Assembly (NCBI GenBank): GCA_910575555.1
Contig: CAJTFX010000017.1
Span: 36,100-100,099 of the forward strand
Source: Lachnospiraceae bacterium
GTDB taxonomy: Bacteria; Bacillota; Clostridia; Lachnospirales; Lachnospiraceae
Direction of reading: 5' to 3'
Length of the DNA: 64,000 bases
In this document: positions 1 through 6,904 of the stretch, one piece after another
How the letters are laid out: each line of letters begins with the position of its first letter
Numbering within the stretch: position 1 is the stretch's first letter
Notes under the pieces: generated by a model
The model's database searches: none
What the model was told of the DNA's origin: nothing
What the model saw: only the letters and a program-made list of their open reading frames with translations
Made by a program: the position numbers and the translations under genes

Positions 1-524
1 ACATCAAAGTCCGGTGTCTCCTGCCCTTCCTGAACCAAGACAGAGATGAGGGTCTCCTTGTCCTTCTCAAACTCTCCCTTCAGTTTCTTCAGCAGGAGCT
101 TCTTCTGCTTCTCATCCGGCTTGATGCTCATTTCATCAAGGAACTCCTCAAGCGTGGTCTCAAAGGTATAGTCCCCCGTAAAGATTGCCTTCAGAGCCTT
201 CTCAAACTTGCTGTCAAACTTGTAGCTTGTCTTGGTGTCCTCTTTGACCTTCATGTTGTATACGCCCTCACCCACAAGCTCCTTCAGCTTGTCCGGGTTC
301 AGTATGTCAAGGCTCATGCTGTCCGTGATGGCAGCACTGCCCTCATCACCATAAAACTTCACATACTTCACATTGTGGTCTTCCATGAGAGCCAAGCCCC
401 TCGCCTGAAGCTCCGCCTTGTAGCTGTTCATCAGAGCCCGGCTCCTCTTCTGCTCCCTGTCAAGCTCCACACATGCCCCAATGAGCTGCTCATTGCTCAT
501 TGCCTTTGCTGTCTGCTGTCCCAT
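1..524 (-). CDS. Mu-like prophage protein of unknown function, partial at window edge
   Basis: This reading frame opens with ATG at 524 and runs off the left edge with no stop in about 174 codons. The start overlaps the TAA that ends the restored frame of the gene before it (TAATG), which indicates translational coupling. A purine-rich stretch resembling AGGAGGCGG lies just upstream as a ribosome site. The protein is charged and Lys/Glu-rich, and its second half is predicted helical. I recognise no family. Its place after transposase, MuB, GemA and other small genes makes it part of the phage early or middle region. The C terminus is not visible. Confidence 0.75.
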   Translation of the reverse strand, partial: MGQQTAKAMSNEQLIGACVELDREQKRSRALMNSYKAELQARGLALMEDHNVKYVKFYGDEGSAAITDSMSLDILNPDKLKELVGEGVYNMKVKEDTKTSYKFDSKFEKALKAIFTGDYTFETTLEEFLDEMSIKPDEKQKKLLLKKLKGEFEKDKETLISVLVQEGQETPDFD

Positions 525-774
525 TACTGTCCGCCTCCTAACTTCTGAAATACCTTTGTTGCACAGGCTCCACAGATACCCTTCCCATGGAACTCCTGCA
601 CACCGTCTGTCACGCCGAAAAATAACAGCGGAGTGTGTACGGTCTTATCCTGATTTCCCCCTGATGCTCCTCCACCACCATAGGGTCTTTTGGCTCAATG
701 CCAAGCTCCCTCCGCATTGCCACCGGTATGCTGATTGACCCGTGGCTTGTCATCTTCTTATATGCTGTGCTCAT
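524..774 (-). pseudogene. AbrB-like / zinc-ribbon phage protein with a single-base frameshift
   Basis: ATG at 774 follows a good AAAGGAG site. The first 54 codons give an AbrB/SpoVT-like swapped-hairpin sequence (SHGSISIPVAMRRELGIEP) and stop at 610 (TGA). One base back, the frame continues to 524 with QEFHGKGICGACATKV, which looks like the second half of a zinc ribbon (CxxC). The two parts meet at a run of five T around 617-623, after RPYTLRCY. One missing base there removes the expected second Cys of the first CxxC. I read this as one ancestral protein of about 83 aa that is now frameshifted. Slippage on the T run or a sequence error are alternatives. Phage DNA-binding function is inferred. 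Confidence 0.7.
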
Positions 775-786
775 GTCTTCTCCTTT

Positions 787-1176
787 CTAGGCATCCAAGA
801 TGTCCTTGATATAGTTGTATTGGTCTATCAGTTTGTACTCATGCTCTCCTTTTTCTCGGAGCTCTTCAGAGAACTCCCGGAGCTTCACGGCAACCTTCAG
901 AACCTTGGCGGCTCCTACTGCCTCAAGGGAAGCCCGTGAGCTGATACCCTCCGTATGACAGAGCATGTATGTGATGGCTTCCACAAAATAATGCTCCCAT
1001 ATGTAGCAATCACTACTTCTCCCATTCCACTCTGCCTTTGCCTCCTCTATGAACTTTTTCCTGTTCAGTTTGGGCTTGTCAGGTGGAATGACCCCCTTTT
1101 CCTGAAGCTTCCTCTTCATCTCTGCATTGAACTTCTTTTCCTTGCTGGTCAGTCTTTTCTTCTTTGCCTTTGCCAC
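787..1176 (-). CDS. Hypothetical phage protein, Lys-rich N terminus (129 aa)
   Basis: The start is taken as GTG at 1176 because GGAAGGAG lies nine bases upstream; an overlapping ATG is in another frame. The N terminus (MAKAKKKRLTSKEKKF) is strongly basic. A Trp/Tyr-rich middle (CYIWEHYFVEAITYML) is followed by an amphipathic helix and an acidic C terminus. No catalytic motif or known domain is recognised. It sits in the leftward early operon of the Mu-like prophage, 12 bases before the AbrB-like gene. The basic N terminus could bind nucleic acid, but this is only inference. Confidence 0.75.
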   Translation of the reverse strand: MAKAKKKRLTSKEKKFNAEMKRKLQEKGVIPPDKPKLNRKKFIEEAKAEWNGRSSDCYIWEHYFVEAITYMLCHTEGISSRASLEAVGAAKVLKVAVKLREFSEELREKGEHEYKLIDQYNYIKDILDA

Positions 1177-1195
1177 TCGGCATCACTCCTTCCTC

Positions 1196-1444
1196 TTATG
1201 AGCTGTCATCCGGGTCAGGGGTTCCTCCCCGGAGCTGCTCCTCTATCGTTTCCATGGCTGCAAGATGGATGTCAAGCATGTTGTTCTTCACATCATCCAT
1301 GTCCAGTCCACGCTTCAGTCCCTCCATGCCAACGAATACTTGAAGGAAGCCTGCTATCTGTGCCAGTTCCTCAACGCTGATGTCCTGACCCTCAAAATTC
1401 ACCTTGTCATTCCTGACTGTCACTATTAGCTTGCAGTCCTGCAT
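1196..1444 (-). CDS. Hypothetical phage protein (82 aa)
   Basis: A small acidic protein starting with ATG at 1444 after GAAGGAGGG. Its 5' end overlaps the 3' end of gemA by 38 bases, a close coupling typical of phage operons. It has a short beta-like start (CKLIVTVRNDKVNFEG) followed by helices and an acidic tail. No family is recognised. The gene is transcribed with gemA and the gene at 787-1176. Confidence 0.7.
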   Translation of the reverse strand: MQDCKLIVTVRNDKVNFEGQDISVEELAQIAGFLQVFVGMEGLKRGLDMDDVKNNMLDIHLAAMETIEEQLRGGTPDPDDSS

Positions 1445-1871
1445 CCTGTCCCTCCTTCTCTTCCTGCCTCTTCACCATGCTCTTGAGTGCCTCAATGAGC
1501 TTGGAGCACTGCTGATAGTCCAACCACTCCACAGCACTGACCCCAAACATTTTCCGGCACATGCCATTGACCCTTGCAGGCTTGTCCCACCCAAGCTCCT
1601 GCGTGAGCTTGTATATCTTTTTCCTTTGGTTCTCCGTGGATGTGTTTCCTCCATGGTGTTTCCCACGCTCCGACTTCTTCACGGAGTCCTTCATGCTGCC
1701 AAGCACCCGGATGACCGTCTGAAGCTCCCTCTTATTGAGAGCCTTGATGCTGTCCTTCCCCGTGTGTGCCTGCACAAGAAGATGCAGCTCCTCATCCGTG
1801 AGCTTCAGCTCCGGGCTCTTCGCAATGCCCCATATCCTCTTGATGCTCGGCTGTGATGTGTTTCCTGCCAT
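1407..1871 (-). CDS. gemA: GemA-like (Mu gp16, DUF1018) regulatory protein
   Basis: This 154-aa protein resembles the GemA/Mu gp16 family: an N-terminal helical region beginning RIWGIAKSPELKLTDEELH, a conserved TGKxSIKALNKREL segment, and a second half with ELGW and a CRKMFGV stretch. In Mu, GemA alters host gene expression and DNA supercoiling. The family role is established but its detailed mechanism is poorly known. It lies two genes after the MuB-like ATPase, the normal order for Mu-type phages. ATG at 1871 lies two bases beyond the stop of the next upstream gene. Confidence 0.82.
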   Translation of the reverse strand: MAGNTSQPSIKRIWGIAKSPELKLTDEELHLLVQAHTGKDSIKALNKRELQTVIRVLGSMKDSVKKSERGKHHGGNTSTENQRKKIYKLTQELGWDKPARVNGMCRKMFGVSAVEWLDYQQCSKLIEALKSMVKRQEEKEGQDAGLQANSDSQE

Positions 1872-1872
1872 G

Positions 1873-2076
1873 CTACACCCTCCTCTCTTTCATGCTCCGC
1901 TCATGCGGCTTCAAAAACTCCGGTATCTGAATACATCCCTTGTCTGCAATGGTATCCGCCCGGACAGACACATCCGTGTATCCATGTCTTTGAATAACCT
2001 CATAGATGCCTGACAGCATCTCACGCCCCATCTCTTCCTCATGCTCGCCTTTGATTACAACCTCCAACTTCTTCAT
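1873..2076 (-). CDS. Small hypothetical phage protein (67 aa)
   Basis: The open frame extends further upstream, but ATG at 2076 is preferred because it has AAGGAG ten bases ahead and no overlap with the ATPase gene. The product starts MKKLEVVIKGEHEEEMGREM and has a predicted strand-helix-strand layout (LEVVIKG, SGIYEVIQRHGY, VSVRADTIADKG). It ends in a basic tail (HERSMKERRV). No family is recognised. It is the link between the MuB-like ATPase and GemA in the early operon. Confidence 0.65.
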   Translation of the reverse strand: MKKLEVVIKGEHEEEMGREMLSGIYEVIQRHGYTDVSVRADTIADKGCIQIPEFLKPHERSMKERRV

Positions 2077-2090
2077 GTGCTCACTCCTTC

Positions 2091-3056
2091 CTACAGCATC
2101 ATCATGTTGGATGCCTCGCTCACAATCTTCATGGTTATCCGGGTCTCGCCCTTCTGCTTCAGGATACGGAGCACATTGTTGAGTGTCCTGTCCAACAGGC
2201 GGAAGCATCCGCTTTGTGTGTTGGTTGCCCGGCTTATCATCTCGCCCATGGCTGCCTCATCTACTTCATAGCCCTCAAGGTAGTCTGCCACCTCATTCTT
2301 GGACAGCCCCTTCAGCTTGTAGTAGAAGTCCATCCGGTTAGCAAAACGGGCAAGGTTGCCCTTCAGCTCTGTCTCAAGCCTCGGCTCCCCGGCTATGACA
2401 ATGCCTACATCCGACTGGTCAAAGATGCCCCGGAGTATCTCCATCTTTTTCTGTGTGTACTTGTTGATGAGCTTGTCCGCCTCATCAATGATGAGCAGGA
2501 AGCCTTCATTAGTATTGAAAAATTCCCGGATACGGTTGACCCTTTTCCATATCGTTCCGCCATACCCTCTAGGGAGCCCTATCCCGTTCTCAATGGCTTC
2601 CACCAAGTCCCGGCAAGCCATGGTGTCATCACACTCAATGTATGCCACCCTCGGCAGCTCTGCATATTTCTTCAGGGCATGGGTCTTTCCCTGACCGGAC
2701 TTCCCAACGATTATCCCAAGCCCCATATACTCCTGACATGCCTGACAAACTCCGATAGTCTGCACAAAGTCCCGGCTCTCAAAAAACTCCACCTTCTTTT
2801 TGAGGATGCCTGCCTTGCCTCCCTCCGGTGCCTGACCGCCTTCCATCCCTCCGGATGCCTCAAGGAACTCCCTGACCTTCTTTTCCAGTTCGGTAGGGTC
2901 ACTTGCATACTTCCCGTTGAGGTATTGGCTAAGTGCCGCCCTTGAATAGTTCATCTTGAGGGCTGCCTCTGCCTTGGTCATCTTCAGCTCCGCCAGTCTC
3001 TCGTTCATCTGCTCCGCCAGTGTCTTCTCCGCTTTGTAGGTATTCAATGCTTCCAT
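2091..3056 (-). CDS. MuB-like transposition target-selection ATPase
   Basis: A 321-aa AAA+ protein. Residues about 15-65 form an XRE-like helix-turn-helix (MTKAEAALKMNYSRAALSQY), as in MuB. The ATPase core has Walker A (GKSGQGKT, near residue 118) and Walker B (LLIIDEADK, near 185), followed by a C-terminal helical domain. In Mu, MuB binds target DNA as an ATP filament and activates the transposase. Here it lies directly after the transposase, in the Mu A-B order. ATG at 3056 is preceded by GGAAAGGAAGG. Function is inferred from family and context. Confidence 0.9.
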   Translation of the reverse strand: MEALNTYKAEKTLAEQMNERLAELKMTKAEAALKMNYSRAALSQYLNGKYASDPTELEKKVREFLEASGGMEGGQAPEGGKAGILKKKVEFFESRDFVQTIGVCQACQEYMGLGIIVGKSGQGKTHALKKYAELPRVAYIECDDTMACRDLVEAIENGIGLPRGYGGTIWKRVNRIREFFNTNEGFLLIIDEADKLINKYTQKKMEILRGIFDQSDVGIVIAGEPRLETELKGNLARFANRMDFYYKLKGLSKNEVADYLEGYEVDEAAMGEMISRATNTQSGCFRLLDRTLNNVLRILKQKGETRITMKIVSEASNMMML

Positions 3057-3114
3057 AGTTACAACCTTCCTTTCCTTTCCTTTTCCTTCACTAAAACCTA
3101 ACCTTGTCTTCCTG

Positions 3115-5226
3115 TCATCCGCCTATCGCTCTAAGCTTCTTGAGTGCGTTCTCCGCCTGCCTGCTCATGTATTCGCTGTCCCCTTCAGCCTCTTCCCTGC
3201 TTTCCGCCCGGAAGCCCTGCTGATAGGTTCTGTCCTTCGGGAGTGCTATGACTTTTGCCGCCTTCTCCTGCTTCTTGCCGCCTATCATCAGGTCAATGCC
3301 GCCCGTTGTCTCATTGAAGCCAACATACTGCTCATTGAGCTCCTCAAAGGGTCTCCTTGCCTCCTCAAGCCTTTCCCTGTCACGCTTCTGCTGCCTCTTC
3401 TGCATCTTCAGGTGTTCCTCAAGGGCTTTCTGCGTGACCTTCGGTGCTATCTGAAGGAGCTCCTGACAGTACGCCTCACAGATACGCTTGCCCTTCTGGT
3501 CAAAGACGTACAGGACAGCCATGTCATCCGGGTCATACTTGATGTCAACCTTCCGCCCGATATAGTCACACAGCTCATCAGAGCGGTACTCATATCCCCA
3601 TTTGGTGATGCCTATGTTGCGGACAAGCACGTTTTCTGACTTCATCATCAGCATGGTTGCATAACTCTTAGGCGGTGCCGCCTTGAAGTACCTGTCCTCA
3701 TTCATAAAGCAGTCATAAGGCTTTTTGTAGGTCTCCCCCATCTTCTTGAGCCCGGAGTGCTCCGTGTGCATGTAGACCGTTGTGAGCCACTCATGCCACT
3801 TCTCATAGAACTCTTCCAGTGTCAGGAGCTCTCCCCTCTCAAGCATCCGCTTGATGTCCTTCTCCACCTTGTCAGAGGTCTTGGAGCCCGTCAGCGTTCC
3901 CGTGTAGGACTTCATCCAACGGGTGAACTTATTGCAGACGGTACGGAAGAACCTCTCTATCTGACCCTTGCTCCATGGCTCATAGGGCAGTGCCCGGTGG
4001 TCATCCTTGATGCCTATGCTCTTGTAGAATCCCTGTGTCTCATTGTCAAAGTTCAAGCCGCTCCGGTCATTCCGGTCTCTTCCTGTCATGGTCTTGGCTG
4101 TATAGTCCTTGCCATTGTCTATGTAGAGGTACTCCGGAACCCCTCCCGGCTCTGAATAAATCATTTTGAGGAGGCTCTGCTTCAGGATGTCGGAGTTGGC
4201 ATCCTTGCAGAGGACATCACCCATGATGACCCTGCTCCGCATGTCCACCCATGCGGCTAAGTGTGGCTTGATTGCTATGACCTTGCCATTGGGCTGCTTG
4301 TAGCTCACCCAACAGTCAAAAGTATGCTCATCACCCATGACTATCTGCATCACCTGAAGCCCCTTGGTATCCCGGCTCCCTTTCACCATGACCTTATTCT
4401 TGTACTCACGGGTGCCACGGGATGCAAGGAAGTAGGCGTTTTTCATGTTCTCATCCTCCATGAGATAGTTGATATACCTCACCACAGTCTGATAGGATGG
4501 TATCTTCTCCCATTCCGCCATCCCGGCTTTCAGGTTGATGTTGGCAATGGCTGTTAGCTTCTCATAGAGCATCTCACGGGTGCCTTGGTTCCGGGCAAAG
4601 TCCTCATTGAACCATATGTTCTTGATGACCTGCTTGACCTCCGGCTTGATGCTTGGGAAGCATCCGGTCTCCTTCGGTTTCCTGCACAGGCAGAGAACCT
4701 TGAAGAACTCATACCCTGCACCGTCCTCCTTCTGAAGCTTGTCCGCCCATGCGGATGCCTCAAGGTATGCCTTGGTGTATCGGTACAGAGTCCTCTGACC
4801 CTTCCCAAGGTGCTTCTGTGCGAACTCTTCAGCGTACTTTGTCCTGTCCCCTTCGTCATACTGAAGGAACTTCCTGACCACGTTCCCAAGCTCCACAGCC
4901 TTGTAGTATCTCTCCTTGTAGTTTTCAATGTACCAGTCAATGTCCATGTTCACATACCATGGCACTTCCGGCTTCTGCTCTGCCTCCTGCCCTTCCGGAA
5001 CTCCTTCCGTGAAGGATTTCAGCTTTTCCCTCTCCTTCCATGCGTTCCTTGCCTGTTTGGACAGTGAGGAGACCGCCACAAGCACCACATCCCTTCCGCC
5101 CGTTTCTGACTTCTCGGTCTTGGTGACAAAGGCATCTTTCTTTCTCTGTGTCCGCCTTGCCATGGTGCTGTACTGAATGCCTTCCAGTTTCGCCGCTTCC
5201 CCCAATGTGACATATGCTTCAGCCAA
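3115..5226 (-). CDS. Mu-like DDE transposase (MuA family)
   Basis: This protein catalyses strand transfer for integration and replicative transposition. An N-terminal winged-helix-like region (YVTLGEAAKLEGIQYSTMAR) is followed by other DNA-binding parts, then a retroviral-integrase-like core with three acidic motifs: MGDEHTFDCWV, YLYIDNGKDYTA and EPWSKGQIERFF. A C-terminal Mu-type beta-barrel and a basic tail (EEHLKMQKRQQKRDRERLEE) end the protein. TTG at 5226 is preferred over a GTG at 5244, because AAGGAGGTG lies inside that upstream extension, eight bases before the TTG. This gives 703 aa beginning LAEAYVTL. The tail segment recurs in the gene at 6266-6664. Confidence 0.93.
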   Translation of the reverse strand: MAEAYVTLGEAAKLEGIQYSTMARRTQRKKDAFVTKTEKSETGGRDVVLVAVSSLSKQARNAWKEREKLKSFTEGVPEGQEAEQKPEVPWYVNMDIDWYIENYKERYYKAVELGNVVRKFLQYDEGDRTKYAEEFAQKHLGKGQRTLYRYTKAYLEASAWADKLQKEDGAGYEFFKVLCLCRKPKETGCFPSIKPEVKQVIKNIWFNEDFARNQGTREMLYEKLTAIANINLKAGMAEWEKIPSYQTVVRYINYLMEDENMKNAYFLASRGTREYKNKVMVKGSRDTKGLQVMQIVMGDEHTFDCWVSYKQPNGKVIAIKPHLAAWVDMRSRVIMGDVLCKDANSDILKQSLLKMIYSEPGGVPEYLYIDNGKDYTAKTMTGRDRNDRSGLNFDNETQGFYKSIGIKDDHRALPYEPWSKGQIERFFRTVCNKFTRWMKSYTGTLTGSKTSDKVEKDIKRMLERGELLTLEEFYEKWHEWLTTVYMHTEHSGLKKMGETYKKPYDCFMNEDRYFKAAPPKSYATMLMMKSENVLVRNIGITKWGYEYRSDELCDYIGRKVDIKYDPDDMAVLYVFDQKGKRICEAYCQELLQIAPKVTQKALEEHLKMQKRQQKRDRERLEEARRPFEELNEQYVGFNETTGGIDLMIGGKKQEKAAKVIALPKDRTYQQGFRAESREEAEGDSEYMSRQAENALKKLRAIGG

Positions 5227-5240
5227 TCCGCTCACCTCCT

Positions 5241-5444
5241 TCACGCTGCCATCTCAATGTCCAGTATCCTTGATATTTCCTCAATGTATTTCTTTCCACT
5301 ACGCTCACCGACTAAAATCTTGTGGATGTACTGCTTATTGCATCCAAGCAAAGCAGCAAGCTCCACCTGTGTCATGTTCTTGTCTATGAGCCTTTTCCTG
5401 ACCATCATCCCAAAGGGTGTCAGCCTCGTCTGCTTTGTTTCCAT
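5241..5444 (-). CDS. Ner/Cro-like XRE DNA-binding protein (67 aa)
   Basis: A small helix-turn-helix protein with a clear XRE fold: FGMMVRKRLIDKNMTQVELA leads into AALLGCNKQYIHKIL as recognition helix. Its length and place just before the transposase match Ner of Mu-like phages, which represses early transcription. A role as negative regulator of the early promoter at 6819-6847 is inference. ATG at 5444 follows GGTGAGCGG; its stop lies inside the upstream extension of the transposase frame. Confidence 0.8.
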   Translation of the reverse strand: METKQTRLTPFGMMVRKRLIDKNMTQVELAALLGCNKQYIHKILVGERSGKKYIEEISRILDIEMAA

Positions 5445-5448
5445 CCGC

Positions 5449-5682
5449 TCACCTCACATCAAGCTTGTATACCCTCATCCCATGCTCTGTCAGGTCACAT
5501 GTGTACCCATGCTCAATGAGGGTCTCAATCACCTTTGGAGCCGCCTGATACAGGACAATCCCCTGACGGACTATCCGGTCATTGTCCGTAAAGCCTATTG
5601 ACATCCTGATAGGGCTTGTACCCTCCTGAAGCTTCAGGAGCAGGGACATCAGCTCCACATCACTCTCCTTGTACTTTTCCAT
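5449..5682 (-). CDS. Hypothetical phage early protein (77 aa)
   Basis: A small protein with a helical N terminus (ESDVELMSLLLKLQEG) and a C-terminal part suggesting a small alpha/beta fold (VIETLIEHGYTCDLTEHG). No family is recognised. Either GTG at 5685 or the adjacent ATG at 5682 can be the start. Its start region is identical over 19 bases to that of the gene at 6266-6664, including AAAGGTAGGTTGTGATGG, so the two may share translational control or a duplication history. Confidence 0.65.
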   Translation of the reverse strand: MEKYKESDVELMSLLLKLQEGTSPIRMSIGFTDNDRIVRQGIVLYQAAPKVIETLIEHGYTCDLTEHGMRVYKLDVR

Positions 5683-5704
5683 CACAACCTACCTTTCCAA
5701 CCAA

Positions 5705-5884
5705 TCACAGGCTCTTTGATATAGCCCTTGTCCTTGGTTTTCCTCCAACCTTTTTCAGGGAGACCCGGCTCACTACCTCCAAGGAGTCCGGGAGGTTCTT
5801 GACCACAAGCCAATTCTCCGGCACCAACCCATGAGCCCTCATTATCTTCTTCTGTTCCCTTGTGGGAGCCTTTCCGTTCTTCAT
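5705..5884 (-). CDS. DUF6906-like small phage protein (59 aa)
   Basis: The N terminus (MKNGKAPTREQKKIMRAHGL) followed by PENWLVVKNLPDSLEVV matches a small protein family common in Firmicute phages (DUF6906 as I recall it). Its function is unknown. ATG at 5884 overlaps the TGA of the preceding gene (TGATG), and GGAGG lies ten bases upstream. A TTG one codon before is also possible. The basic C terminus (SLKKVGGKPRTRAISKSL) could contact nucleic acid, but that is unproven. Confidence 0.7.
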   Translation of the reverse strand: MKNGKAPTREQKKIMRAHGLVPENWLVVKNLPDSLEVVSRVSLKKVGGKPRTRAISKSL

Positions 5885-6069
5885 CAATAGCACACCTCCG
5901 TCTTCCCTATGATTTTGTCAATTATGTTGAGAGCCCGTTCCGTTCCCTCAATCTCTGCCTCAAGCTCCATCCAGTTCTCCCGGAGCCGCTCAAGCTCAAC
6001 ATCCAATTTCTCCCTATGCTCAACCAATGCCTCCATCTCATCACCTGACAGGTTCAGCAAGTGCATCAT
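5884..6069 (-). CDS. Small coiled-coil phage protein (about 60 aa)
   Basis: Nearly the whole chain is one predicted coiled coil (LVEHREKLDVELERLRENWM, then ELEAEIEGTERALNIIDKII). No family is recognised. GGAAAGGAG abuts the two ATG codons at 6069 and 6066, so translation may begin at 6066 or at a TTG slightly downstream. The start region lies opposite the promoter of the rightward gene at 6118-6300, so early transcription and that gene cross here. Confidence 0.62.
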   Translation of the reverse strand: MMHLLNLSGDEMEALVEHREKLDVELERLRENWMELEAEIEGTERALNIIDKIIGKTEVCY

Positions 6070-6083
6070 CTCCTTTCCTGTGT

Positions 6084-6117
6084 TATAATTGGTACATCAC
6101 TCACAAGGAGGTGTACC
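6084..6117 (+). promoter_or_regulatory. Extended -10 promoter and hairpin around the ribosome site of the 6118 gene
   Basis: TGTTATAAT (TG at 6081-6082, TATAAT at 6084-6089) is an extended -10 with no clear -35. Immediately downstream, GGTACA (6091-6096) and TGTACC (6112-6117) are inverted repeats that enclose AAGGAGG (6105-6111) in the loop. The second arm touches the start codon. The repeat could be an RNA hairpin over the ribosome site or a DNA operator. Confidence 0.6.
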
Positions 6118-6300
6118 ATGAACGAACTGATTAAAGACTTAATCACTGATGACATCCTGAACCACGGAACCTATGCGGCTGCTTTGGTTGAATACCTGTC
6201 CCTCAAAGGTTTCATAGATAAGGATGATTTCTACCATTATCTTGATGATTATGCCAAGGAGCGTCTCAAACGGAAATACCCAGACCTTCCCTTGCCATAG
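6118..6300 (+). CDS. Counter-oriented small phage gene of unknown function (60 aa)
   Basis: This gene runs rightward inside a leftward early operon. Support comes from its own extended -10 (TGTTATAAT), a strong AAGGAGGT six bases before ATG, and a compact acidic protein (MNELIKDLITDDILNHGTYA, then DYAKERLKRKYPDLPLP). The last 35 bases overlap the 3' end of the opposite gene at 6266-6664. No family is recognised. It would be expressed when the early operon is silent, as in a lysogen, or produce RNA antisense to it. Both ideas are inference. Confidence 0.7.
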   Translation: MNELIKDLITDDILNHGTYAAALVEYLSLKGFIDKDDFYHYLDDYAKERLKRKYPDLPLP

Positions 6301-6664
6301 CAAGCCGCTGTCTGTCATTTTCACGCTGACGGTTCTGCATCTTCAGGTGTTCCTCCAACGCTTCCGGAAGGACTTGCACTCTCTCCGGAGCGTTGCCACG
6401 GGACAGCTCTTCCATCTCTGCCTTTATCCGTTCCACCTCTGCCTGTGCATGGCGGAGCTTATTTTCCAATTCACGGTTCTTTTCCGCCCTTGGGAGCATA
6501 TCATGGAATATTGCCATCCCAAAGCTCTTGTATAGTTCAGCAACCTCTTCCTTTCCAGATACTTCCTTCACGGATGGATGCCATTGGTACACTGTCTCAA
6601 TGACCCTGTACTCTGCATCTGATACAGGCTGCTCAATTCTCTTCTCAAACTCTCTCTTCTCCAT
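6266..6664 (-). CDS. First early-operon protein with transposase-tail-like C terminus
   Basis: A 132-aa helical protein encoded just downstream of the early promoter. Its C-terminal segment EALEEHLKMQNRQRENDRQR closely matches the transposase tail ALEEHLKMQKRQQKRDRER. A 23-base stretch is identical between the two genes (6333-6355 and 3398-3420). The middle is a coiled coil (RELENKLRHAQAEVERIKAE). In MuA the C-terminal domain contacts MuB and ClpX, so this small protein could compete for the same partners; that is inference. Start may be GTG 6667 or ATG 6664, both behind AAAGGTAGG. No known family was recognised. Confidence 0.72.
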   Translation of the reverse strand: MEKREFEKRIEQPVSDAEYRVIETVYQWHPSVKEVSGKEEVAELYKSFGMAIFHDMLPRAEKNRELENKLRHAQAEVERIKAEMEELSRGNAPERVQVLPEALEEHLKMQNRQRENDRQRLAMAREGLGISV

Positions 6665-6790
6665 CACAACCTACCTTTCTGCTTCCCTGCTTTTCCAACA
6701 ATGCCTTCCTGATACCCTGAACCGGGTGACTTTCTTTGTGCCGGAGAGCTCCGACTATTGAGATTTTCTTAGAAATTTGATATGCTTATT

Positions 6791-6806
6791 GGGTTACAAG
6801 TAACCC
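6791..6806. promoter_or_regulatory. GGGTTAC palindrome near the early start site
   Basis: GGGTTACAAGTAACCC is a near-perfect palindrome located just downstream of the predicted early transcription start. A variant, GGGTTACTTGTCACCC, lies at 7328-7343 after the repressor gene. The pair flanks the immunity gene. They could bind the Ner-like protein, a host factor or the transposase (whose end sites may share the GTTAC core). The binding partner is unknown. Confidence 0.5.
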
Positions 6807-6818
6807 CTTGCAAGTATA

Positions 6819-6847
6819 AGTATATCTCTCTAAAGAGAGAATGTCAA
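6819..6847 (-). promoter_or_regulatory. Early phage promoter with operator in its spacer
   Basis: On the minus strand TTGACA (6842-6847) and TATACT (6819-6824) are separated by exactly 17 bases, a near-consensus sigma-A promoter firing into the early operon. The spacer is almost entirely the inverted repeat TCTCTCTAAAGAGAGA (6825-6840). A related half-site, CTCTCTTTAG, lies at 6857-6866. Binding of the divergent repressor there would block RNA polymerase. Confidence 0.85.
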
Positions 6848-6904
6848 TAACTTTTTCTCTCTTTAGCGATATTTTTATCTCAAAAGGAAGATTGGAGGGA
6901 TTTC

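Noticed and set aside
481..738. Open frame on the plus strand over the phage gene at 524-774
   Set aside because: It has no ribosome site and lies opposite a coherent AbrB-like reading frame.
2214..2945. Long plus-strand open frame opposite the MuB-like ATPase
   Set aside because: It mirrors a recognised ATPase gene and has no motif or start site of its own.
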